Shown in pieces: positions 15,883-23,553 of a DNA stretch of 27,167 bases. The stretch covers positions 1-27,167 of the forward strand of contig PXES01000001.1 in NCBI GenBank assembly GCA_003564655.1. Direction: 5' to 3'. A program made the position numbers and the translations under genes. The notes beneath the pieces are model-generated. The model was not told the origin of the DNA and searched no databases. It saw only the letters and a list, made by a program, of their open reading frames with translations. Every line of letters begins with the position of its first letter. Positions within the stretch are counted from its first letter, which is position 1. Source of the stretch: Paracoccaceae bacterium. GTDB lineage: Bacteria; Pseudomonadota; Alphaproteobacteria; Rhodobacterales; Rhodobacteraceae.

Positions 15883-15920
15883 GCCGCAGCGCCCGCAGCG
15901 CGGGCCGCCTGAGGGTTATC

Positions 15921-16337
15921 ATGACACCGCCGGGGGCAGATGTGGCAAGGCAGGACGCCGAGGTCACGCCCGACCCGGCGGTTTTGTCTTGCGCGCCGGT
16001 TGAAACTCTGAAACGGCGCGCCGATTTCCTGCGCGCCGCCCGCGCCCGGCGGATGACCCGTCCTGCCTTCCTGTTGCAGGCCCGCCCGCGCGAGCGGCGT
16101 GGTCCGGTTCGGGTGGGCTTCACCTGTTCGAAGAAGATCGGCAACGCCGTGACCCGCAACCGTGCCAAGCGGCGCTTGCGCGCAGTGGCGCGCGCGGTGC
16201 TGCCGGCGCAGGGGCGGGCCGGCTGGGATTATGTGCTGGTCGGACGTCCGGGGGTGACTGTGGCGCATGACTTCGCCGCGATGTGTCGCGACCTGGAGCG
16301 TGCGCTGTCGCGCATTCATGCGGGCCCGCCCGCATGA
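15921..16337 (+). CDS. rnpA: Ribonuclease P protein component
   Basis: A 138-residue basic protein. The core begins ETLKRRADFLRAAR and contains the RNR motif in KKIGNAVTRNRAKRRLR (RNR starts at residue 79), which contacts RNase P RNA. RVGFTCSKKIG is also typical. With the RNA subunit it trims 5' leaders from precursor tRNAs. The first ~27 residues are an extra, weakly conserved N-terminal stretch. I chose ATG 15921 because it is the first start after rpmH in this frame; a shorter internal start is possible but none is obvious. The stop overlaps the yidD start (ATGA). Confidence 0.95.
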   Translation: MTPPGADVARQDAEVTPDPAVLSCAPVETLKRRADFLRAARARRMTRPAFLLQARPRERRGPVRVGFTCSKKIGNAVTRNRAKRRLRAVARAVLPAQGRAGWDYVLVGRPGVTVAHDFAAMCRDLERALSRIHAGPPA

Positions 16338-16597
16338 GCCCGCTCGCGCGTCTGTTTGCGTGGCTGGTGCGCGGCTATCAGGTGGTGCTCAGCCCGTGGT
16401 TGGGGTCGAACTGCCGCTATCAGCCCACTTGTTCGGCCTACGCGCTCGAGGCTCTACAGCGCCATGGCGCGCTGAAGGGTGGTTGGCTGGCCCTGCGGCG
16501 GATCGGCCGGGGCCACCCCTGGGGGCGTTCGGGCTACGACCCAGTGCCGGGGGCCGACCCGGCCCATGACGCGAAAGGCAAGCACGATGCTGGATGA
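16334..16597 (+). CDS. yidD: Membrane protein insertion efficiency factor YidD
   Basis: An 87-residue protein. After a short amphipathic, partly hydrophobic N terminus (LARLFAWLVRGYQVVLSPWLG) it has the signature NCRYQPTCSAYALEALQRHG with two conserved cysteines, then GGWLALRRIGRGHPWG and GYDPVP. YidD is a small membrane-associated helper of YidC-dependent insertion. It is coupled to rnpA by a 4-nt overlap and overlaps ttcA by 11 nt. yidC itself follows after ttcA. Confidence 0.95.
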   Translation: MSPLARLFAWLVRGYQVVLSPWLGSNCRYQPTCSAYALEALQRHGALKGGWLALRRIGRGHPWGRSGYDPVPGADPAHDAKGKHDAG

Positions 16598-17438
16598 CAC
16601 CGACCTGCCGCTGATCCTGCGCGACGCGCCCGACACGACCGAGTTCCGCAAGCTACGCAAGCGCATCATTCGCGAGACCCGCGCCGCGCTGGAGCAGTAC
16701 GCCATGGTCGAACCCGGCACCCGCTGGTTGGTCTGCCTGTCGGGCGGCAAGGACAGCTATACGCTGCTCGCCGCGATGGTCGAGTTGCAATGGCGCGGGC
16801 TGTTGCCGGTCGAGTTGCTGGCCTGCAATCTCGATCAGGGCCAGCCGGGCTTTCCGGCGACCGTGCTGCCCGAGTTCCTGACGCGCATGCAGATTCCGCA
16901 CCGGATAGAGTATCAGGACACCTATTCGGTTGTGATCGACAAGGTGCCGCAGGGCCGGACCTATTGCGCGCTCTGCTCGCGGCTGCGGCGCGGCAACCTC
17001 TACAGGATCGCGCGCGAGGAGGGGTGCAGCGCCGTCGTGCTGGGGCACCACCGCGACGACCTGCTGGAGACGTTCTTCATGAACCTCTTTCATGGCGGGC
17101 GGCTGGCCACCATGCCGCCCAAGCTGGTGAACGAGGAGGGGGACCTGTTCGTCTATCGCCCGCTGGCCTTTGTGGCCGAGGCGGATTGCGACCGTTTCGC
17201 ACAGGCGATGGGCTACCCGATCATCCCCTGTGACCTGTGCGGGTCGCAGGACGGGTTGCAGCGGATGCAGGTCAAGGCGCTGCTGGATGAGTGGGAGCGC
17301 AGCAGCCCGGGGCGGCGCAACGTCATGTTCCGCGCATTGCTGAATGCGCGCCCATCGCACCTGCCCGACCCGGCGCTGTTCGACTTTGCGGGGCTGGCGA
17401 CACGCAGGCCCGACGCGGGTGGCCCCGACCAGTTGTGA
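16587..17438 (+). CDS. ttcA: tRNA 2-thiocytidine(32) synthetase TtcA
   Basis: A 283-residue PP-loop ATPase. The PP-loop is SGGKDS at residues 52-57. A CxxC pair (Cys127/Cys130, in TYCALCSRLRRG) and Cys215/Cys218 in PCDLCGSQ provide the iron-sulfur cluster ligands typical of TtcA. HHRDDLLETFFMNLFHGGRLATMPP is a strong family match. The enzyme thiolates cytidine 32 in the anticodon loop of certain tRNAs. The tRNA-Arg in this window has C at position 32, so it could be a substrate; that link is inference. ATG 16587 fits the family length; the upstream frame overlaps yidD. Confidence 0.95.
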   Translation: MLDDTDLPLILRDAPDTTEFRKLRKRIIRETRAALEQYAMVEPGTRWLVCLSGGKDSYTLLAAMVELQWRGLLPVELLACNLDQGQPGFPATVLPEFLTRMQIPHRIEYQDTYSVVIDKVPQGRTYCALCSRLRRGNLYRIAREEGCSAVVLGHHRDDLLETFFMNLFHGGRLATMPPKLVNEEGDLFVYRPLAFVAEADCDRFAQAMGYPIIPCDLCGSQDGLQRMQVKALLDEWERSSPGRRNVMFRALLNARPSHLPDPALFDFAGLATRRPDAGGPDQL

Positions 17439-17471
17439 TCCGGCGTGCCCGGTGCGCTAGGGGAAAACCGC

Positions 17472-17500
17472 TTGACCTTTGGCCGGGGCTTCTGTTGAAC
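17472..17500 (+). promoter_or_regulatory. Weak promoter-like site before yidC
   Basis: TTGACC (17472-17477) is spaced 17 nt from TTGAAC (17495-17500) in the 97-nt gap before yidC. The GGCCGG (17481-17486) / CCGGCC (17500-17505) inverted repeat overlaps it and could instead be a ttcA transcript end. Both readings are weak. Confidence 0.25.
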
Positions 17501-17535
17501 CGGCCCCGACACGCTGACAGGGATGATGCGTCCAC

Positions 17536-19305
17536 ATGGATGAACAGAGCCGTAATCTGCTACTGGCCTTTGCCCTGAGCCTGCTGGTGCTCGTGGGCTG
17601 GATGTGGATGTTTCCGCCGCCCGAACCCGTGCCGTCCGACTCTGCCGACGTGACCGAGCTGCCCGAGGCTGGCGATGCCGATGATACCCAGACCATGGCC
17701 GAGGCGGAGGAGGTCAGCACCGAGGAACTGCCGCGTATCGATATCGACACGCCACGGCTGACCGGCACGATCAACCTGCTGGGCGGTCGTATCGACGAAT
17801 TGTCGCTGCGCGACTATTTCCGCACGACCGAGCCTGACTCCGACATCGTCCAGCTTCTGATCCCCGAGGGCGAGAACGAAGCGTTCTACGCCCTCTATGG
17901 TTGGCGTCCCGGCCGCGACATGGGCTGGGAGGACGTGCCCGGCGCGAACACCCCGTGGGAGTTGGTCGAGGGCGATCGGCTTGGCGTGGGCAGCCCGGTG
18001 ACGCTGAGCTGGACCAATGACATGGGGCTCGAGTTCACCCAACGCTTCGAGGTGGACGAGGACTATATGTTCACCGTCACTCAAGCTGTCCACAACACGG
18101 GCGAGCAGACCGCGCGGATGGCGCCCTACGGGCTGATCTCGCGCCATGGCGAGCCCTCGGACCTGGAGAATTTCTTCATCAGCCATGAAGGCTTCATCCA
18201 GGTCGCCGACGGGCGTCTGGACGAGGACAGCTATCGCAATGTCCGCAATTTCAGCACGCATGAGCAGGAACGCACCAATGCCCGCGTGACCGAAGTTGCC
18301 GAAAACGGCTGGCTGGGCATTTCCGACAAATACTGGATGGCCGTTCTGGCGCCTGAGCCGGGGCAGGCTTTCTCAGCCGTCTCACGCTACATCCCGTCGC
18401 GCGACGTCTATCAGACCCGTGCCGACCTGCCCACCATCACTGTCGGGCCGGGCGAGCGCGACGAGGCGCGCACAATGCTCTTTGCCGGTGCCAAGGAATG
18501 GTCCGTGGTGCGCGGCTACGAGCGCGAACTGGGCATCGACCGCTTCATCGACGCGATCGACTGGGGCTGGTTCTTCTTTCTGACCAAGCCGATCTTCGCG
18601 ACGCTGTATTTCATCAACGGCATCATCGGCAACATGGGCTGGGCGATCATCACGCTGACGCTGCTGATCAAGGCCATCCTGCTGCCGCTGGCGTGGAAAT
18701 CCTATGTCAGTATGGCCAGGATGAAGGAACTGCAGCCCGAGATGATGGCCATCAAGGAACGTGCGGGCGACGACCGGCAGATGATGCAGCAGGAGATGAT
18801 GAAGCTCTACAAGGAGAAGAAGGTGAACCCGGCCGCGGGCTGCCTGCCGATCCTGTTGCAGATCCCGATCTTCTTCTCGCTCTACAAGGTGATCTTCGTC
18901 ACCATCGATCTGCGCCATGCAGAATGGTTCGGGGGGTTCAACGACCTCTCGGCGCCCGACCCGACCTCGATCATGAATCTGTTCGGCCTGCTGCCCTTTG
19001 CAGCGCCGCCTCCGGACAGCTTCCTGTCGCTGATCTTCATCGGGATCCTGCCGATCTGTCTGGGCGTGTCGATGTGGCTGCAGATGAAGCTCAATCCGGC
19101 GCCCACGGAACCGATCCAGCAGGCGGTGATGACCTGGATGCCGTGGATCTTCATGTTCATGCTGGGCTGGTTTGCCTCGGGGCTCGTGCTCTACTGGATC
19201 GCGAACAACGTCATCACCTTCACCCAGCAATACTCGATCATGGCGATGAACGGCTCGCGGCCCGACCTGCTGGGCAATATCGGCGTCAAGAAGAAGAAGG
19301 GCTAG
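17536..19305 (+). CDS. yidC: Membrane protein insertase YidC
   Basis: A 589-residue Gram-negative-type YidC. The N-terminal signal-anchor helix (LLLAFALSLLVLVGWMWMF) precedes an acidic linker (about residues 32-60) and the large periplasmic beta domain to about residue 335. The insertase core starts at WFFFLTKPIFATLYFING and has five helices, with the coiled cytoplasmic hairpin SMARMKELQPEMMAIKERAG. The positive residue of the hydrophilic groove, Arg in E. coli, is Lys379 here (LLIKAILLPLAWKSY). The C terminus is basic (VKKKKG), fitting ribosome contact. It inserts membrane proteins, including ATP synthase subunits, alone or with SecYEG. Confidence 0.97.
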   Translation: MDEQSRNLLLAFALSLLVLVGWMWMFPPPEPVPSDSADVTELPEAGDADDTQTMAEAEEVSTEELPRIDIDTPRLTGTINLLGGRIDELSLRDYFRTTEPDSDIVQLLIPEGENEAFYALYGWRPGRDMGWEDVPGANTPWELVEGDRLGVGSPVTLSWTNDMGLEFTQRFEVDEDYMFTVTQAVHNTGEQTARMAPYGLISRHGEPSDLENFFISHEGFIQVADGRLDEDSYRNVRNFSTHEQERTNARVTEVAENGWLGISDKYWMAVLAPEPGQAFSAVSRYIPSRDVYQTRADLPTITVGPGERDEARTMLFAGAKEWSVVRGYERELGIDRFIDAIDWGWFFFLTKPIFATLYFINGIIGNMGWAIITLTLLIKAILLPLAWKSYVSMARMKELQPEMMAIKERAGDDRQMMQQEMMKLYKEKKVNPAAGCLPILLQIPIFFSLYKVIFVTIDLRHAEWFGGFNDLSAPDPTSIMNLFGLLPFAAPPPDSFLSLIFIGILPICLGVSMWLQMKLNPAPTEPIQQAVMTWMPWIFMFMLGWFASGLVLYWIANNVITFTQQYSIMAMNGSRPDLLGNIGVKKKKG

Positions 19306-19311
19306 GGCGGC

Positions 19312-20061
19312 GTGGGGTGGCGGCTCGCGCATATTTTCCGCCATCCCGTCAAGGCCCATGGCCGCGAGGCGCTGGACCGGGGGACGCTTGTGCCGGGGCG
19401 GTGCCTGCCCTTCGATCGCCACTGGGCCGTCGCGCATGAGGCGGCGACACTGATGCCCGGCTGGAATCCTTGCATGAACTTTACCCGCGGGGCCAAGACC
19501 CCCACGCTGCAGGCCATCCGCAGCGCCTATGACGAGGGGGCCGGAGTGCTGACCCTCACCCATCCCGACCGGCCCGAATTGCGTGTCGCCCCCGACACGG
19601 CGCAGGGCCAGGCCGATTTCCTGAACTGGGTCGCGCCGCTGATGGCGGGCGGGCGCGCGCAGCCCGTGCGGCTGGTCAGCGCCGGGCGCGGGATGACCGA
19701 CACGGATTTCGAATCCGTTTCGATCCTCAACCTCGCCACGCTGCGCGCGCTGAGTGACCGGGTGGGCGTCGATCTTGGGATGGATCGCTGGCGGGGCAAT
19801 CTCTGGCTGGACGGTCCAGAGGCATGGGAGGAATTCGATCTGGTCGGGCAGGAGTTGCACATCGGCGCGGCCCGGTTGCGCGTGGTCGAACGGATCGGGC
19901 GCTGCCGCGCCACCATGGTCGATTGCGCGACCGGGCGGATCGATCATGACACGCTCGACGCGCTCGAGACGGGTTACGGCCACACGGATTTCGGCGTCTA
20001 TGCGCAGGTGATCGCTGGCGGCGAAATCGTGACGGGCGACGCAGCGGGACGGGCCACATGA
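19312..20061 (+). CDS. MOSC domain-containing protein
   Basis: A 249-residue protein starting at GTG 19312, 6 nt after the yidC stop. The N-terminal beta-barrel part (LAHIFRHPVKAHGREAL) and the MOSC core (residues about 130-245) are both present: ESVSILNLATLRAL, MDRWRGNLWLDG, and the segment IGRCRATMVDCATG with the conserved cysteine thought to bind molybdenum-type sulfur or cofactor. MOSC proteins handle sulfur carried to the molybdenum cofactor or reduce N-hydroxylated compounds. The exact reaction here is unknown. It overlaps engB by 4 nt (ATGA), so it is part of the same transcript. Confidence 0.87.
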   Translation: MGWRLAHIFRHPVKAHGREALDRGTLVPGRCLPFDRHWAVAHEAATLMPGWNPCMNFTRGAKTPTLQAIRSAYDEGAGVLTLTHPDRPELRVAPDTAQGQADFLNWVAPLMAGGRAQPVRLVSAGRGMTDTDFESVSILNLATLRALSDRVGVDLGMDRWRGNLWLDGPEAWEEFDLVGQELHIGAARLRVVERIGRCRATMVDCATGRIDHDTLDALETGYGHTDFGVYAQVIAGGEIVTGDAAGRAT

Positions 20062-20711
20062 CCGCGCTTGCCTTTCCCGAGGCCCCGGCGCCCGAACCGC
20101 TTGCGCGCGAGAGCGGGCGCAAGCTGCTGACCGGGCAGGTGGAATTCCTCAAGGGCGTCGTCGCGATGGACGGCTTGCCCCCTGCCGACCGGCTGGAAGT
20201 CTGCTTCGCGGGCCGCTCGAATGTCGGCAAGTCCAGCCTGATCAACGCGCTGACCGGGCGCAAGGCACTGGCGCGGACCTCGAACACGCCGGGCCGCACG
20301 CAGGAGATCAACTTCTTCACCGCAGGCGACAGTCATTATCTTGTCGACCTGCCGGGCTATGGGTTTGCCAAGGAGCCGCTGCCCGTGGTGGCCAAATGGC
20401 AGGCGCTGCTGAAATCCTACCTCGCGGGGCGGGCCACACTGCGCCGCGCTTTCGTGCTGGTCGATATGCGCCACGGCATCAAGGATGTGGATCGCGAGAT
20501 CCTGAAACTTCTTGATCAGTCGGCAGTGACCTTCCAGCTCGTACTGACCAAGGCCGACAAGCCCAAGGCGGCCGATGCCGCGCGGGTGCTGGATCAGGTC
20601 CGCGCAGCTCTCGCCAAACACCCCGCCGCCTATCCCGAAATCGTCGTCACCTCGTCCGAGACCGGCCAGGGCATTGAAAGCCTGCGCGCCATAATCGCGG
20701 GGCTGAGCTGA
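20058..20711 (+). CDS. engB: Ribosome biogenesis GTP-binding protein EngB (YihA/YsxC)
   Basis: A 217-residue GTPase. The G1 motif GRSNVGKSS is at residues 52-60, then SNTPGRTQEINFF with the G2 Thr, G3 DLPGYGFA, G4 TKADK and the G5 region SSETGQG. This is the standard EngB order and length plus a ~25-residue N-terminal extension common in alphaproteobacteria. EngB assists late assembly of the 50S subunit. It starts on the last codons of the MOSC gene and is followed by argB after 3 nt. Confidence 0.96.
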   Translation: MTALAFPEAPAPEPLARESGRKLLTGQVEFLKGVVAMDGLPPADRLEVCFAGRSNVGKSSLINALTGRKALARTSNTPGRTQEINFFTAGDSHYLVDLPGYGFAKEPLPVVAKWQALLKSYLAGRATLRRAFVLVDMRHGIKDVDREILKLLDQSAVTFQLVLTKADKPKAADAARVLDQVRAALAKHPAAYPEIVVTSSETGQGIESLRAIIAGLS

Positions 20712-20714
20712 CCC

Positions 20715-21605
20715 ATGAAGACCCAACGCCCCATGACCCAGGACTGGTTTTCCACCGCCCGCACCCTCTCCGAGGCGCTGCCCTATCTGCAACGCTATGC
20801 CGGCGCGATCGTCGTCATCAAGTTCGGCGGCAACGCAATGGGCGACGCGGCCGAGATGGCCTCTTTCGCGCGCGATGTGGTGCTGATGCGGCAGGTCGGC
20901 GTCAACCCGGTGATCGTGCATGGCGGCGGGCCGATGATCAACGATCTGCTGGGGCGGCTGAACATCACCTCGGACTTCGTGCGCGGCAAGCGCGTGACTG
21001 ATGCCGCGACCATGGAGGTGGTCGAGATGGTGCTGTCGGGCGCGGTCAACAAGCGCATCGTGCAGGCGATCCAGGATGAGGGCGGCAAGGCGGTGGGCCT
21101 GTCGGGCAAGGATGGCGGCATGATCCTGTGCGAGGCCGACGACCCCGCGCTGGGCCTTGTCGGGCGGCCCGTCGCGGTCAACCCGGAGTTGCTGCACCAT
21201 TTGTTCGCCGGGGGCTTCGTGCCCGTCATCGCGCCGCTGGGCATGGGACGGCAGGGCGAGACCTACAACATCAACGGCGACACGGTCGCGGGCGCCATCG
21301 CCGCGGCGCTCGAGGCCGACCGCCTGCTGCTGCTGACAGACGTCTCGGGCGTAAAGAATGCCGCCGGAGAGGTGGTGACCCAACTCTCGCCCGCGCATGT
21401 GCGCGACCTGACCGAGGCGGGCGTGATCGCGGGCGGCATGATCCCCAAGACCGAGACCGCGCTCGCCGCCATCGCGGGCGGGGTGCGCGCGGTTGTGATC
21501 CTCGACGGGCGCGCGCCCAATGCCTGCCTGCTGGAATTGTTCACCGATCACGGTGCTGGCAGCATCATCCGCGACTCCGAGCCGCAGATCAAGCCGCAGG
21601 GCTGA
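20715..21605 (+). CDS. argB: Acetylglutamate kinase
   Basis: A 296-residue amino acid kinase. The phosphate-binding KFGGNAM starts at Lys36; VIVHGGGP is at residues 67-73 region, GKRVTD near 91-96, NINGDTVAGAIAAALEA and LTDVSGVKN follow. It phosphorylates N-acetylglutamate in arginine synthesis. The N terminus carries an extra helix (WFSTARTLSEALPYLQRYAG) absent from the E. coli enzyme; in arginine-inhibited NAGKs this helix links dimers into a hexamer, so feedback inhibition by arginine is predicted. A second Met at residue 7 could be the true start. No other arg gene lies in the window. Confidence 0.96.
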   Translation: MKTQRPMTQDWFSTARTLSEALPYLQRYAGAIVVIKFGGNAMGDAAEMASFARDVVLMRQVGVNPVIVHGGGPMINDLLGRLNITSDFVRGKRVTDAATMEVVEMVLSGAVNKRIVQAIQDEGGKAVGLSGKDGGMILCEADDPALGLVGRPVAVNPELLHHLFAGGFVPVIAPLGMGRQGETYNINGDTVAGAIAAALEADRLLLLTDVSGVKNAAGEVVTQLSPAHVRDLTEAGVIAGGMIPKTETALAAIAGGVRAVVILDGRAPNACLLELFTDHGAGSIIRDSEPQIKPQG

Positions 21606-21609
21606 GCCG

Positions 21610-22254
21610 ATGGACCGGGTCGGCCAGATCGACGCGATGGCCGGGACCGAGTCGCTGGCGATCCTAGGCATCGTCCCGGAGGGCGCGGCAGCTCTGCCCG
21701 AGGGGCTGCGCGCGCTGGTGCTGCTTGGTCCCTCTGGCCCCGGGTTCTGGGCGCATGTCACCGCTGCGCCGGAGTTCTCGGATGGCACGGCCGACCCGAT
21801 CGACCGCTGGTCGCAGCGCGTGATCGGCGCGATGGCGGCAGCGATTGACGGTCAGGCGCTGTTCCCCTTCGGAACCCAACCGCCGCATCCGTTCGTCAGT
21901 TGGGCCCTGGCCACGGGGCAGGCCTACCTCGCGCCGGTGCCGCTGCTTGTCCATGCACAGGCGGGGCTGTGGGTGTCCTATCGTGGGGCCATCGGGCTGC
22001 GTGCGGCATTGCCCGCCCGGCCCCTGCCCAACCCCTGCACGGACTGCGCGCGACCTTGCCTGACGGCCTGCCCGGTCGGCGCGCTGAGCGGGGTGGGCTA
22101 TGATCTCGCCGCCTGCCATGCCTTTCTCGACCGGCCCGCGGGTAAGGGCTGCATGTCGGGCGGCTGCGCGGTGCGCGCGGCCTGCCCGGTGTCGCAGGCG
22201 CATGGCCGCGAGCCCGCCCAATCGGCCTATCACATGAGGCAGTTCCACCGATGA
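21610..22254 (+). CDS. Ferredoxin-like protein with two [4Fe-4S] cluster motifs
   Basis: A 214-residue protein. The C-terminal third has C143-x2-C146-x3-C150-x3-C154-P, a standard [4Fe-4S] ligand set, and a second group of Cys169, Cys181, Cys186 and Cys192-P that could hold another cluster. The N-terminal ~135 residues look like a small alpha/beta domain resembling part of the QueG (epoxyqueuosine reductase) fold, but the protein is much shorter than QueG and the corrinoid site cannot be recognised. It may be a redox partner or enzyme of unknown role. ATG 21610 lies 4 nt after the argB stop and its end overlaps the next gene by 4 nt. Confidence 0.75.
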   Translation: MDRVGQIDAMAGTESLAILGIVPEGAAALPEGLRALVLLGPSGPGFWAHVTAAPEFSDGTADPIDRWSQRVIGAMAAAIDGQALFPFGTQPPHPFVSWALATGQAYLAPVPLLVHAQAGLWVSYRGAIGLRAALPARPLPNPCTDCARPCLTACPVGALSGVGYDLAACHAFLDRPAGKGCMSGGCAVRAACPVSQAHGREPAQSAYHMRQFHR

Positions 22255-22754
22255 CCCTGCGCCTGATCCTGACACGCCACGCGAAATCCGCCTGGGACAA
22301 CCCGTTCCACACTGATCACGAGCGTCCGCTGAACGCGCGGGGCCGCGAAGCCGCGCCGCGTATCGGGCGCTGGCTGGCAGCACGCGGCTACCTGCCGCAG
22401 CAGGCGCTGGTCTCTGACGCGGCGCGCACGCGCGAAACCTGGGCGCTGCTCTCGGCTGAACTGCCTGAGCTGCCACCCGGGCGCTTTGTCTCGGCGCTCT
22501 ATCATGCCAGCCCCGAGGTGATGCTGAAAACACTGCACACGGCCGAGGCGGGCGCGGTGATCATGATCGGCCACAACCCCGGTATCGCGGCGCTGGCGGA
22601 ACGCTTGGTCGCCAAGCCCCCCGCGCATGACGGGTTTCTGCGCTACCCGACCTGCGCGACCCTGGTCGCGGATTTCGACGCGCCCGACTGGTCGTCGATA
22701 CGCGAGGGCCGGGGCGTGGTGCGCGATTTCACGGTCCCGCGCGAACTGGAATAG
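22251..22754 (+). CDS. Histidine phosphatase family protein, SixA-like
   Basis: A 167-residue protein of the branch 1 histidine phosphatases. The catalytic motif is TRHAKS with His10, an SixA-type variant of RHG. Other parts are ERPLNARGREAA, SDAARTRETW and the second active-site histidine His108 in MIGHNPG. In E. coli SixA removes phosphate from a phospho-histidine on a phosphotransfer protein; this homologue's substrate is not known. It is the last gene of the long plus-strand run, translationally coupled to the ferredoxin-like gene. It meets the minus-strand glycosyltransferase gene tail to tail across a 29-nt gap with a small GC hairpin (22754-22769). Confidence 0.88.
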   Translation: MTLRLILTRHAKSAWDNPFHTDHERPLNARGREAAPRIGRWLAARGYLPQQALVSDAARTRETWALLSAELPELPPGRFVSALYHASPEVMLKTLHTAEAGAVIMIGHNPGIAALAERLVAKPPAHDGFLRYPTCATLVADFDAPDWSSIREGRGVVRDFTVPRELE

Positions 22755-22783
22755 GCGCGCGCCCGCGCCCCGGATCAGCCCGA

Positions 22784-23476
22784 TTACGAGCCGCGCGCCT
22801 TGTATTCTGCGGCCTCGGCCAGCCATTCATCCGCGTAATCGACATGCTGCCATTCCTTGAACCACGGCCCGCCGCGAGTGTGGTGGACGGCCTGCGGGTA
22901 GCCCGTCTCGGGCTTGTCATACCAGCCTTCGAGCCAGTTCCAGCCCGTGGGCAGCGCGCCGATCTCGTCATCCTGCGCCCATTGCAGGCGGTGCAGATAC
23001 GCCCCGGTCTGGCTGTTTACCACCTCGGGCGTCAGGCTTTGCGTCGAGGGATGCCCGCAATTCATCAGCATGAAGGACGACCAGTTCTTGCGCGGATAGG
23101 CGCTTTGCGGCACGCCGTCCATCTTGGTCGTCTCGGTCGGCTGATAGTCGTGCTGCACGCAGAGCACAGCGTATTTCGGGTCCATGTAATCGCGCAGCTC
23201 GGCCACATCGCCGAAGAACAGGAAGTCGCAATCGACGAACACCGCCCAGCCCTGATACCCGGCCAGATGCGGCACCAGAAAGCGCGAATAGGTAAATTCG
23301 GTCGAGGCCAGCGGGTCGATCTCGCGTGTGTAAAGCCCCTGTTCGACCAGTTCGGGCAGTTTGAGAGGGTGCACCTCGACCGGGATGCTGGCGCGCTTCT
23401 CCAAGGACTGTTTGGCGACCTGATAGGCAATGTCCTCGCGCGAATCCCACCCGATATAAACACGCAGGCTGTCCAT
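22784..23476 (-). CDS. Putative DxD glycosyltransferase
   Basis: A 230-residue protein starting at 23476, behind AAAGGACAGG. It opens LRVYIGWDSREDIAYQVAKQSL, as in GT-A fold enzymes that use a nucleotide-sugar, and has the metal-binding FVDCDFLFF with Asp82-x-Asp84. YSRFLVPHL before it and HHTRGGPW near the end also fit family 8-like glycosyltransferases. No membrane helix is seen. Its position 77 nt after waaA on the same strand suggests a role in lipopolysaccharide core or another surface glycan. Donor and acceptor are unknown. The frame stays open far upstream, but that part is antisense-free shadow of waaA in another frame, not a fusion. Confidence 0.75.
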   Translation of the reverse strand: MDSLRVYIGWDSREDIAYQVAKQSLEKRASIPVEVHPLKLPELVEQGLYTREIDPLASTEFTYSRFLVPHLAGYQGWAVFVDCDFLFFGDVAELRDYMDPKYAVLCVQHDYQPTETTKMDGVPQSAYPRKNWSSFMLMNCGHPSTQSLTPEVVNSQTGAYLHRLQWAQDDEIGALPTGWNWLEGWYDKPETGYPQAVHHTRGGPWFKEWQHVDYADEWLAEAAEYKARGS

Positions 23477-23553
23477 GATGACCTGTCCTTTCAATTCCGT
23501 TTCGCTTGCGACGCGGCGCACCGATACCCTGAAACCGCCGCGGGGGAAACCGC

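Noticed and set aside
15723..15920. Upstream extension of rnpA in its frame from 15723
   Set aside because: It would overlap all of rpmH, whose 44-residue product is unmistakable. The first start after rpmH, at 15921, gives a normal RnpA length.
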